From Spartobacteria bacterium (lineage in GTDB: Bacteria > Verrucomicrobiota > Verrucomicrobiia > Chthoniobacterales > Chthoniobacteraceae): DNA of 23,359 bases. The notes beneath the pieces were generated by a model that did no database searches, was not told the origin of the DNA, and worked only from the letters and a program-made list of their open reading frames with translations. Shown in pieces: positions 7,814 to 15,551 of the stretch; position 1 is the stretch's first letter; each line of letters opens with the position of its first letter. The translations under genes and the position numbers were made by a program. The stretch lies in assembly GCA_025355595.1 (NCBI GenBank), contig JANXZI010000499.1, positions 1-23,359 of the forward strand. The letters are read 5' to 3'.

Positions 7814-8653
7814 TTAGTCGCCGCTCTCGGCCTGCGAGCAGAGTTTCCCGCGTCCCAGTTCGAGCACTTTTCGCTCTGCGCGGCTCAGGCTCCCGATTCC
7901 GTCGCGCGAGATTTTTTCGAGGATGGGATCGATCTCCATCCGCACAAAGTCCTCCGCATTCATCCGCTGGATGCGCAACTCCCGCTGTGTGCGCTCGAAT
8001 CTCCGGCGCTGGAACCACAGCGGATTTCCGAACCCGAGCTTCCGCGCCCAGACCCAGCCGAGCACACTGCCGGTGAGGATCCCGGCCGGGCCGATCTCGG
8101 GTAGGGTCCGCGTGGCCGCGCAGGTCGCGGCAAAAAGGATCATCGCGGCGGCAAGATATTTTGCGCGGCAGCGCAGGGGGAAAAGGTGGAAGAAGGAAAA
8201 CCCCGCCTCCAGTTCCGGCATGATCGTCGCATACGCAGCGAGCACTGCGGCGACTGCGGCGGAGAATCCGATCACGGCGGCACCTGCCCCCGCGTACATG
8301 CTCACGGCACCGCCGATGGCATTCGCGAGAAGGCAGAGCCAGAGGAAATTCACGCGCCCGATGATCGGCTCGATCTCCCGCCCCGCGTACCAGAGCACGA
8401 GGAGGTTCGCAAAAAAATGCACCGGGCTCGCGTGGAGGAACTGGTAGCTGAACAGCCGCCAATATTCGCCCTCGGAAAAGTGGCGGAGGTCGAGCTTCAG
8501 CAGGCCGAGCGGATGCCCCGCGCCGGTCATCCAGAGCGCCGCCTGTGTGGCACCCCAGAAAATCATCGTCCAAAAAAACACCAGCACACCCGACGCACGT
8601 CCCGGCGACCAGGTGCGCTGGTAGGCCGAGGTTTGGCGTCGTGGAAAGCTCAT
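7814..8653 (-). CDS. Rhomboid-family intramembrane protein, probably catalytically altered
   Basis: 279 residues from ATG 8653 with about six membrane segments. The rhomboid landmarks are present: WRLFSYQFLHASPVHFFANLLVL (His74, His79 and Asn83, matching the HxxxN region of helix 2), and GFSAAVAAV with the nucleophile Ser131 in the GxS position. The helix that normally supplies the catalytic histidine (AHxxG...G) reads EIGPAGILTGSVLGW (186-200), keeping the glycine spacing but with Gly-Pro where the His should be. The cytoplasmic tail MEIDPILEKISRDGIGSLSRAERKVLE matches the C-terminal extension (DUF6576-like) seen on many Bacteroidota/PVC rhomboids, a known association. It lies upstream of the DUF4407 gene on the same strand. 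Family membership is sound; protease activity is doubtful. Confidence 0.88.
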   Translation of the reverse strand: MSFPRRQTSAYQRTWSPGRASGVLVFFWTMIFWGATQAALWMTGAGHPLGLLKLDLRHFSEGEYWRLFSYQFLHASPVHFFANLLVLWYAGREIEPIIGRVNFLWLCLLANAIGGAVSMYAGAGAAVIGFSAAVAAVLAAYATIMPELEAGFSFFHLFPLRCRAKYLAAAMILFAATCAATRTLPEIGPAGILTGSVLGWVWARKLGFGNPLWFQRRRFERTQRELRIQRMNAEDFVRMEIDPILEKISRDGIGSLSRAERKVLELGRGKLCSQAESGD

Positions 8654-8816
8654 GGGGTGGGTGTGTGGAGTATGGCCGATTCCGCGGTTTGTAAAACGGG
8701 AAATCGAAATGTCTTTCAGGCGGTCTGCGTGGACTGGAAGTTCCTTTTCGTAAGCATAATCCTAATCTTAATCCCGACGCCGGAAGCGGTGGGACGATTG
8801 AGACGGAGAAGAGGCG

Positions 8817-9668
8817 CTACGGCACGCATACCCGCAGCTTCCCCGCCACGCGGAAAGTCACCGGCAGCACGCCCGAAAGTTCGCCATCCACCTCTACCGG
8901 CACCTCCTGCTCCGAGCGCACCGTCGTCTCGGCGACCTGGAAATATTCCACGCCGCCCATGCCGGTGTGGCGTCCCATGAGTACGCCAGCGAGATACTTT
9001 GCGAGGTCGAGGTAGCCAGTGTTTTTGAAAATGAGCACGTCGAGCAGCCCGTCGTCCACGCGCGCTTTCGGGAAGAGCACGAGCTTCGCGCCGTAGAATC
9101 TTCCGTTGCCGATCAGCACGAACGAACCCTCGCTCATGCGTCCGCCCGCCTCGACGCGGAGCTTCGGGGGTGTGCGCGCGGCGATCTGCGCCGCGCTGAT
9201 CAGGTAGCTCAGCGGACCGAGATTTTTCTTCGACTCCCATGTCGTCTCCTTCACCACCTGCGCGTCGAATCCCACGCCGGCGAGCTGGATGAAATGCGTG
9301 CCATTCGCCGCGAGCAGATCGATCTCGCGCCGCACGCCCGTGCGGATCACCGCCCACGCCTCGTCGAGTTTCTCCGGCAGCCCGTGCTCCTTCGCGAAGA
9401 CATTCATCGTGCCCAGGGGCAGCACGCCGAGGGCCACACCCGTTCCCGCGAGGCCGTTGGCGACCTCGTTCACCGTGCCGTCGCCTCCGGCCGCCGACAC
9501 GACGCGGAATCCCTCGCACGCTGCTTCCGTCGCGAGCCGCCGCGCATCGCCTGGGCCGGTCGTCATCCGCAGCTCCGCCTCGGGCGCGATTTCCCGCAGC
9601 ACCTCGGCGAGATCGCGCGACTTTTCACTGCGGGCCTTGGGATTGAAAATGATGACGTGTTCCGGCAT
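8817..9668 (-). CDS. YegS/DagK-type lipid (diacylglycerol) kinase
   Basis: 283 residues from ATG 9668 (MPEHVIIFNPKA), close to the 290-310 usual for this family; the upstream in-frame extension is not family-like. The nucleotide-binding motif GGDGTVNEVANGL is at 61-73, preceded by IIFNPKA (the strand-loop that opens the N-terminal domain) and followed by LPLGTMNVFAKE. The beta-rich C-terminal domain shows LAGVGFDAQVV, IGNGRFYGAKLVLFPKA and VDDGLLDVLIF, with VEVDGE near the end. These cytoplasmic or peripheral enzymes phosphorylate diacylglycerol, sphingosine-like or related lipids with ATP; the lipid substrate is not predictable. It is divergent from the AsmA-like gene, with 113 bases between the two chosen starts. 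Confidence 0.92.
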   Translation of the reverse strand: MPEHVIIFNPKARSEKSRDLAEVLREIAPEAELRMTTGPGDARRLATEAACEGFRVVSAAGGDGTVNEVANGLAGTGVALGVLPLGTMNVFAKEHGLPEKLDEAWAVIRTGVRREIDLLAANGTHFIQLAGVGFDAQVVKETTWESKKNLGPLSYLISAAQIAARTPPKLRVEAGGRMSEGSFVLIGNGRFYGAKLVLFPKARVDDGLLDVLIFKNTGYLDLAKYLAGVLMGRHTGMGGVEYFQVAETTVRSEQEVPVEVDGELSGVLPVTFRVAGKLRVCVP

Positions 9669-9781
9669 GTCGGGCGCAGCTTCTACGGCGCGCGTGCCGC
9701 GGCTTGCGAGATACTTTCCGCGGATTGCGGAAGAGTTTCCGCCCTTTCCTTTGCGGGTTGCGCGGCTACTTTTTGCAGATC

Positions 9782-11251
9782 TTGAAACGCCGAATCGCAA
9801 AAATTCTCATTCTCACCGTGCTCGTGGTGGCAGTCCTGCTGGCCGCGGGCGGATGGTTCGCGAACCGCTGGCTTCAGTCTTCTGCGGGCCTCGCGACCAT
9901 TGAGAAGAAGCTCTCCGAAGCACTGCACATGCCCGTGAAAATCGAGTCGCCCGGCTTCTCCGCGTGGAGCGGCCTCTCGACAGATAAGATCACCGTCTCC
10001 GGGCCCGGTGGCGTCATCTTTGAGGCTGCGGGCATCTCCGCGAGCCACCGCTTTTCCGCGCTGCTCCGCGGGCAAATCGGCCTCGTCGAGGTGCGGATCC
10101 GTGAGCCGCATGTGCGACTGTATCAGGATGCGGCGGGCAAGTGGGGACTCCAGCGCTCGATCGCCGCGCCGCCGCCAAATGTGCCTGCGCTCCCGCCTGC
10201 GGTCCTGCCCGTCGTTCCGCAGCCGGTCGTGGCGTCCGCGCCTGCGAAGCGCCCGGCGGTTTCCATCGGAAAAGTGATCGTCGAGCGCGGCACCTTCGAG
10301 ATGTTCGACAAGGCAGGCGCGCCCTTCGCGACCGTCACCGGTGTGAACGTGACGATGCGCGACGTGACGGAGAGCGCGTTCAGCGGCGCCATCACCGTGG
10401 ATCGCGCGACGATGCATGGATGGGCCGCGATCGAGCACCTCAGCGGCAACGTGACGCACCGCGGGCAGGCATTCGCACTGAGCAATCTCACTTCCATTGC
10501 TGGCGGCGGCGTCATCACCGGCGAGGCAAACTACACGCTCGGCGCGACCGCCGCCGCGACGGTGAAACTCACCGGCGTGGACCTCGACCGCGCCACGCAG
10601 GAAGGCGGCATGAAGGGCCAGAAAATTTCGGGCACCGTGAACGGTGACGCGCAGTTCGCCGGCCTCGGTGCGGACAAGCGACTGATGACCGGCAGCGGCA
10701 CGCTCTCTCTCAAGGGCGGTGACTGCTCACAGTTCGACGTGCTCCGCCAAATCGGCGACGTGCTGCGCGTCACGATGCTCGCGAAGTTTCAGATCGGCGA
10801 CGCCGCGGCGAATTTCCAAATCGCCAACGAGCAGGTCACGCTCGCGCCGATGGAAATCGCCACGACGCCCATCGGCCTCAAACTCAGCGGTCCGATCACC
10901 TTCGACGGCACGCTGAATCTCATCGCCTTCATGAGCGCGCCTGCTGACGAGATCGCCGCGCAGCCGCTTCTTGCCGCAAATTTTTCGCCGCCCGATGCGA
11001 GAAACCGGCGCAGCGTGCAGTTTCACATCACCGGCCCGATGAAAAAGCCGCGTCAGGATCTCGCCGACGCACTCACCGGGACGAAGAATCACCGCGAGCA
11101 AAACATCATCGGCGGCGCGTCCATCCTCGGCGCACTCATCGGAAAAAAGAATCCGAAGCTCATGCAGAAGCTTGCGCCCGCATTGGAACTCGTGAAGCCC
11201 ACGCTTGATCGCGTCATTCCCGACGCACCGCCCGCGCCGGAACCGCGATGA
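9782..11251 (+). CDS. AsmA-like envelope protein
   Basis: 489 residues if started at the TTG at 9782 (reads MKRRIAKILILTVLVV). This gives the short basic leader and single N-terminal membrane anchor typical of AsmA/TamB-like proteins; a TTG at 9704 would add 26 residues. The rest is a repetitive beta-rich periplasmic body: VKIESPGFSAWSGLSTDKIT (a typical early AsmA strand region), a Pro/Ala-rich linker at about 135-155, and an AsmA C-terminal-like part (MTGSGTLSLKGGDCSQFDVLRQ, LKLSGPITFDGTLNLI). Known relatives shuttle or organise lipids between the inner and outer membranes, implying a diderm cell. The stop overlaps the rsmD start by the shared ATGA, so it heads the asmA-like/rsmD/trmB run. 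Family assignment is good; start uncertain. Confidence 0.8.
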   Translation: MKRRIAKILILTVLVVAVLLAAGGWFANRWLQSSAGLATIEKKLSEALHMPVKIESPGFSAWSGLSTDKITVSGPGGVIFEAAGISASHRFSALLRGQIGLVEVRIREPHVRLYQDAAGKWGLQRSIAAPPPNVPALPPAVLPVVPQPVVASAPAKRPAVSIGKVIVERGTFEMFDKAGAPFATVTGVNVTMRDVTESAFSGAITVDRATMHGWAAIEHLSGNVTHRGQAFALSNLTSIAGGGVITGEANYTLGATAAATVKLTGVDLDRATQEGGMKGQKISGTVNGDAQFAGLGADKRLMTGSGTLSLKGGDCSQFDVLRQIGDVLRVTMLAKFQIGDAAANFQIANEQVTLAPMEIATTPIGLKLSGPITFDGTLNLIAFMSAPADEIAAQPLLAANFSPPDARNRRSVQFHITGPMKKPRQDLADALTGTKNHREQNIIGGASILGALIGKKNPKLMQKLAPALELVKPTLDRVIPDAPPAPEPR

Positions 11252-11823
11252 GGGTCGTCGGCGGCATCGCGGGTGGCATCCCGCTTCACGTCCCGAAGAC
11301 CGATCTGCGTCCCACGATGGACGTGGTGAAAAATGCGATCTTTAACAGCCTCCTCGAATGCGTCCCCGGCGCGAGCGTGCTCGATCTGTTCGCCGGCACC
11401 GGCGGGCTTGGCCTCGAGGCGCTCAGTCGCGGCGCGACGTCGTGCGTCTTCGTGGAAAGTGATCGTCGCGCGTGCGAGAGCATCCGCCGCAACCTCGAAA
11501 AAACGCGGCTCACCGGCGGGGAAGTGATCGCCGCGGATGCGCTGCGCTGGCTGGAACGCTCCGCGCCGGTCGCGGCATTCGATCTGATCCTCGCCGACCC
11601 CCCCTACTCGAAGAAGGCTGATGACCGCGACTTTGGCTGCGAGCTGATCGCTGCGCCCGGCGTATTTCGCGCGCTCGCTCCGAGTGGAATCCTCGTTCTC
11701 GAGCACATGCCCGAGCGCCCGCTGCGGCTCGGCCCGGAATGGGAATGCATGCGCGACAAACGCTACGGTGCGACCGCCGTCGCCTTCCTCCGCGCCGTGC
11801 GGAAACCCGATCTTTCAACGTGA
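11248..11823 (+). CDS. rsmD: 16S rRNA (guanine966-N2)-methyltransferase RsmD
   Basis: 191 residues, usual size for RsmD, which methylates N2 of G966 of 16S rRNA with S-adenosylmethionine during 30S assembly. MRVVGGIAGGIPL and RPTMDVVKNAIFNSL match the conserved N-terminus. The SAM-binding motif DLFAGTGGLGLEALSRGA begins at 46, VFVESD provides the acidic ribose-binding residue, and the catalytic DPPY is at 117-120 (LILADPPYSKKA). The start codon overlaps the stop of the AsmA-like gene (ATGA), and its own stop overlaps the GTG start of trmB, so the three are translationally coupled. In many bacteria rsmD sits beside coaD; here the neighbour is trmB, another RNA methyltransferase. Confidence 0.94.
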   Translation: MRVVGGIAGGIPLHVPKTDLRPTMDVVKNAIFNSLLECVPGASVLDLFAGTGGLGLEALSRGATSCVFVESDRRACESIRRNLEKTRLTGGEVIAADALRWLERSAPVAAFDLILADPPYSKKADDRDFGCELIAAPGVFRALAPSGILVLEHMPERPLRLGPEWECMRDKRYGATAVAFLRAVRKPDLST

Positions 11824-12452
11824 CCAACCACATACTCCAAGACGACCACACCGCCTTCCTCGCCGCCGCCGATCACGCACTGTGGCAGCCTGCCGACCAT
11901 GTCCGCCGCGCGCAGATGTCCGACATTTTCACGCGTCCCGCGCCGCTGGAAATTGACTTCGGCTGCGGCGACGGATCGTTCCTACTCGCGCTGGCCGCGC
12001 GTTATCCCGAGCGGAATTTTCTCGGCACCGAGCGCATGTTGGGCCGCGTGGAAAAGGTCAGCCGCGCCATCGCACGCAATGGGCTCACGAACTGCCGCGT
12101 GATCCGGCTTGAGAGTAATTACGTCGCCAAGTGGCTGCTGCCCTTTGCTTGCGCCGAGTTCGTCCACATCGGTTTCCCAGACCCGTGGCCGAAGCGTCAC
12201 CACCACTCGCGCCGACTTTTTCAGGATGACTTCATGGAGTCACTGCACCAGGTGCTCGCGCCGGGTGCGGAGGTGCGGATCAAGACCGATGACCAGCCGT
12301 ATTTCCAGTGGATCGAAAAAGTGATCGTGCGTGCGAAGGGCTTCGAGCGCATTGAGTGGATCGAGGAGGCGGATTATCCGAAGACCGATTTCGAGCAGCA
12401 CTTCGTGGATCAGGGCCTGCCGATCTACCGCGCCCGGCTGCGCAAGATCTGA
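11820..12452 (+). CDS. trmB: tRNA (guanine-N7)-methyltransferase TrmB
   Basis: 210 residues from the GTG at 11820, which overlaps the rsmD stop as GTGA; an upstream start at 11739 lies inside rsmD and gives a non-family N-terminus. It methylates N7 of G46 in the variable loop of tRNAs using S-adenosylmethionine. Diagnostic elements: LEIDFGCGDGSFLLALA (SAM site, about 43-59), NFLGTERM, RLESNYVAKWLL, the signature HIGFPDPWPKRHHHSRRL (117-134), and the C-terminal PKTDFEQHFVDQGLPIYR (TxFE motif). The usual GxEI ribose-binding segment reads GTER here, a small deviation. The last 28 bases overlap the end of comEC on the other strand. Confidence 0.94.
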   Translation: MTNHILQDDHTAFLAAADHALWQPADHVRRAQMSDIFTRPAPLEIDFGCGDGSFLLALAARYPERNFLGTERMLGRVEKVSRAIARNGLTNCRVIRLESNYVAKWLLPFACAEFVHIGFPDPWPKRHHHSRRLFQDDFMESLHQVLAPGAEVRIKTDDQPYFQWIEKVIVRAKGFERIEWIEEADYPKTDFEQHFVDQGLPIYRARLRKI

Positions 12453-14728
12453 CCTCCGAGAAAACTCTGCACGGTGAGGCCGTGGTGCTCGCGCATTTCG
12501 ATCCGCACTGCGCCGCAGCGCTCCTGCCGGAACGGCTCCGCTCCGACGGCACGCACGCCGCGCTCCCACTCGGCGAGACGATCCTCCGTGATTCCGAATG
12601 GCGGACGCGAACACACGACGGCCACCGGCGCGACGCGCGCGAGAAAATCCGCCGTGCCGGAAATGTCGCGCGAGTGCCAGCCCGCCACGATCACGTCGGC
12701 CCCCAGATCCGTTTCGTTTTCCGTGAGCCAGCGCTCGGTGGAAAATCCCGCGTCGGACACGAGCAGCACGCGCAGGCCCGCGGCCTCGATGCGGCAGACG
12801 AGCGCCTTGTCGTCGGCCTGGTTGCGCGTGATTCCCGGCGGCGGAAAAAGCACTTTCAGCGTCGCATTTTTACCGAGCGGAATTTCGTCGCCACGCTGGA
12901 GAAAACGCTTGCCGTTCCCTGCGACGGCGAGCCGGGCGTGGATGTCCCGGCGCGATGGCGAGCGATCACTGTAAATTGTGTCCGCGATCCAGCGCGGATG
13001 GAAATCATCGAGTGCGAACGCCGTTCCGCCAACGTGTGCGGTGTCGCCGTGCGTGAGCACGAGCCCGTCGAGCCGGTTCACGCCGCGCGAGCGGAGATAG
13101 GGCAGCAGCGTGCTGTTGTAATCGCGCGCGCCGCCGCAATCCACGAGCCAGTCGCCGCTGCCGGATCGCAGATGGATCGCCGCGCCATCGCCGACTTCGA
13201 GCGAAGTGATCTCACACACAGGCGCGCGTGCGAGCCGCGGCACCTCAGCGTACACGTAGCCGCCAGGTGCCTTTGAAAAAAAAGCGAGACTCGCGAGCAG
13301 CGCCTTTGCCATCGCCCAGTTTGCCTGGTTCACGAGCATCGCGAGCGGTGCGGAGAATGTGCCGCACAGCAGGCTCATCAACCCGAGCGCGAGGACGAAG
13401 AATGCGAGCGGAACAGCGACCGCATTTGCAAAAATCGCGACCGGCGAGATGAGATGAAAGTAGCCCGCCATGAAAACGAATGATCCGATCCACGCGGAGA
13501 GCGTGACGCCCGTGGCGCCCGCGATGTGTTTCCAAAGCCACACACGCCCCCGCTCGCTGCGCGTCCAGATTTCCTGCGGGATGAAATCATCCGGTGTCCC
13601 AAGAGGTTCGATCTTTCGCGCGATCGGCCCGGAGAGTCCCATGATGAAGGCGACGAGCGCGAATGAGAGCTGAAAGCCGGGGGTGAAAAATTCCTCCGTA
13701 TCCCACGCGAGGATTGCGACTGCGGCGGCGGCGAGGCTGTTCATCGCGACGGTGGGCCGCCCGATCAATTGCCCGAGGAGGATGAACGACGCCATGACCG
13801 TCGCACGCACGCAGCTCGAACTCAGCCCCGTGACGAGCGCATACGCGCAGAGCAGGGGAATGATGAGGAGGACGGCGATGCGGCGCGGGACACGCAGCGG
13901 CTTCAGCAGATACCACGCGATGCCCGCGAGCATCGCGACATTCAGCCCGCTCACGGCGAAGAGATGCAGCGTGCCGGTCTTTTGAAAGAGCCCCTTCATC
14001 TCCGGCGGCGTCTCACCGCGCAGGCCGAGCACCATGCTCTCGATGAGCATCGTGAGGTCCGGCTCACCGGCGAGTCCGAGTTCGAGCTTCTTCCGGATCC
14101 ACTCTCGCGCAGAGATCGCAAATTTCTTCGCACGCGAGCCGTGGCGATGCGCCGTCACCGTGCAGTCGCCCGCGGTGCGCCCGGAGATTTCAAAGTGGAC
14201 GCCGCGCCGCCGCAGCCACTCGGAGATGTCGAACACTCCGGGATTTGTCATCGGCTGGAGTGCCCGCGCCGAGCCTTCGATCACGGTCACGTCGCCGTAT
14301 TCCGGCGTGGTGCCGGTCCATCGCACGAGGCACATGCCGTCGAATGGAACCGCAGCGCCGTCGAGCCGCAGCGACGTGAGCTTCATCCAGAATGTCGCGC
14401 GCTTTTCCCCGCGGGATCCGATGTGGCTCACCGGCTCCGACCACACGATCCCGCCCGCCGATGCCGTGCGCGGCGCGGCCCGGAGGAGGCCTTCGAGCGC
14501 GCCGCCCGCGGAGTGGTGATGTCGCACTTCATGCAGCGCAAAAAATCCCGCCGCGGAAAATGCACAGCACATCCACCCCCTCGGAAAAATGAGCGCCGCA
14601 AGCGCGAAAGCCGCCGCCGCGCCGATGGCCCACAAGAGCGGGACCGGCCACCATTCCGCGATCAGGATCCCGATGATCGCGGCAATGCCGATGCCGAGAA
14701 ATGGCTTCCGTGGACGGAGGGAGAACAT
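12425..14728 (-). CDS. comEC: ComEC/Rec2-family DNA uptake channel protein
   Basis: 767 residues from ATG 14728 (MFSLRPRKPF); a GTG at 14758 would add ten. Three N-terminal membrane helices (about 10-65) precede a DUF4131-like soluble domain (about 80-205). The competence domain follows with many helices and motifs LIESMVLGLRGETPPEMKGLF, HLFAVSGLNVAMLAG (about 255), GLSSSCVRATVMA and SPVAIFANAVAVPL. The C-terminal metallo-beta-lactamase-like domain (from about 500) has the pattern LVLTHGDTAHVGG and LLVSDAGFSTERWL. ComEC transports single-stranded DNA across the inner membrane during natural transformation. The lactamase-type metal ligands are degenerate: HGDTAH (560-565) in place of HxDxDH, and GWHSRD (683-688) where HHGS is usual. 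It converges on trmB with a 28-base overlap. No other competence gene is in view. Confidence 0.92.
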   Translation of the reverse strand: MFSLRPRKPFLGIGIAAIIGILIAEWWPVPLLWAIGAAAAFALAALIFPRGWMCCAFSAAGFFALHEVRHHHSAGGALEGLLRAAPRTASAGGIVWSEPVSHIGSRGEKRATFWMKLTSLRLDGAAVPFDGMCLVRWTGTTPEYGDVTVIEGSARALQPMTNPGVFDISEWLRRRGVHFEISGRTAGDCTVTAHRHGSRAKKFAISAREWIRKKLELGLAGEPDLTMLIESMVLGLRGETPPEMKGLFQKTGTLHLFAVSGLNVAMLAGIAWYLLKPLRVPRRIAVLLIIPLLCAYALVTGLSSSCVRATVMASFILLGQLIGRPTVAMNSLAAAAVAILAWDTEEFFTPGFQLSFALVAFIMGLSGPIARKIEPLGTPDDFIPQEIWTRSERGRVWLWKHIAGATGVTLSAWIGSFVFMAGYFHLISPVAIFANAVAVPLAFFVLALGLMSLLCGTFSAPLAMLVNQANWAMAKALLASLAFFSKAPGGYVYAEVPRLARAPVCEITSLEVGDGAAIHLRSGSGDWLVDCGGARDYNSTLLPYLRSRGVNRLDGLVLTHGDTAHVGGTAFALDDFHPRWIADTIYSDRSPSRRDIHARLAVAGNGKRFLQRGDEIPLGKNATLKVLFPPPGITRNQADDKALVCRIEAAGLRVLLVSDAGFSTERWLTENETDLGADVIVAGWHSRDISGTADFLARVAPVAVVCSRPPFGITEDRLAEWERGVRAVGAEPFRQERCGAVRIEMREHHGLTVQSFLGGQILRSRAR

Positions 14729-14786
14729 CTGCGTGAGACCGTGCGGCGATGCGAGCACCGGGCGCGGGGCGGGGCAAGGATGTATT

Positions 14787-14835
14787 CAGTGCTCAGTCGG
14801 AATTCAGAATTCGGGATTCACCACTGAGCACTTTC
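14787..14835. repeat. Short 7-bp-periodic inverted repeat (locus 2)
   Basis: AGTGCTCAGT at 14788-14797 is repeated as its exact reverse complement ACTGAGCACT at 14823-14832. Between them lie 25 bases made of AATTCAG, AATTCGG and GATTCAC units. The whole segment parses into consecutive 7-mers from 14787 to 14835. It lies between the comEC and ATE-like starts and could influence either promoter. It resembles loci 1, 3 and 4 in 7-base period and hairpin form, but has no 16-base core. Confidence 0.75.
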
Positions 14836-14882
14836 CGCCGAGCCCTTTACGAAGCGTGGCAAATTTCCGCGCGCTGCGTATC

Positions 14883-15551
14883 ATGCGCCACATGCAGCCA
14901 CTCAAAGACGAGCATTTCGTGAGCTGGGAGCAGTCGCCCGAGCAGATGGACGCGCTCTGGGCAAATGGCTGGCGTCATTTCGGGCCGATCTTTTACCGCT
15001 ACCGGCAGTGCCTCACGGCGGCGGGGCTGCGCAACGTGCAGCCACTGCGGGTGGAAGCGCAGCGCTTCGAGCCGAGCGCGAGTCAGCGCCGGGTGCTCCG
15101 GAAAAATGCTGACCTCGAAATCCGCGTGAAGACCGCGGAGCTGCTCGAGGATCGGCAGCGGCTCTTCGATCTTCACAAGCAGCGCTTTGCCGAAAATGTG
15201 CCGAATTCACTCGAGGATTTCCTCGGCCCCGCGCCGCACGCCGGGCCGTGCCAGACGCTGGAACTCGGCGCTTTCCTCGGTGACCGGCTGCTCGCCGCGA
15301 GCTATCTCGATGTCGGCGCGACGGGCGTGTCGAGCATCTACGCCTTTTTCGATCCGGAGGAGTCGCGCCGCTCGCTCGGCACCGCGACGCTGATCTGGGA
15401 AATCCTCCTCGCCCGCAGGACGGGCCGGCGCTGGCACTATCCCGGCTACGCGTACGTCGAGCCGTCGGGATACGACTACAAGCGGCGCGTCGGCCCGATG
15501 GAGTGGTTTGATTGGGAGGGGTGGCGGACACAGGGCAAGCGGCCGGCTTGA
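14883..15551 (+). CDS. Arginyl/leucyl-tRNA-protein transferase-like (ATE/Bpt family)
   Basis: 222 residues from ATG 14883; ATG 14892 is equally possible. The family transfers an amino acid from aminoacyl-tRNA to the N-terminus of a protein, marking it for degradation by the N-degron pathway. Matching blocks: GWRHFGPIFYRYRQCLTAAG, then VQPLRVEAQRFEPSASQRRVLRKNADLEI (about 50-80), and the GNAT-fold C-terminal part GVSSIYAFFDPEESRRSLGT with LIWEILLARRTG and HYPGYAYVEPSGYDYKRRVGPMEW. It is shorter than typical members (about 240-260), and the N-terminal cysteine cluster (CGYLP.., CPHCxxC) is gone apart from one Cys at YRQC. Which amino acid it transfers cannot be told. It sits alone between comEC and the convergent GreA-like gene. 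Confidence 0.82.
   Translation: MRHMQPLKDEHFVSWEQSPEQMDALWANGWRHFGPIFYRYRQCLTAAGLRNVQPLRVEAQRFEPSASQRRVLRKNADLEIRVKTAELLEDRQRLFDLHKQRFAENVPNSLEDFLGPAPHAGPCQTLELGAFLGDRLLAASYLDVGATGVSSIYAFFDPEESRRSLGTATLIWEILLARRTGRRWHYPGYAYVEPSGYDYKRRVGPMEWFDWEGWRTQGKRPA

Noticed and set aside
12356..13276. 306-codon plus-strand frame after trmB
   Set aside because: Antisense of the comEC lactamase-like domain; no motif, and it begins inside trmB in another frame.
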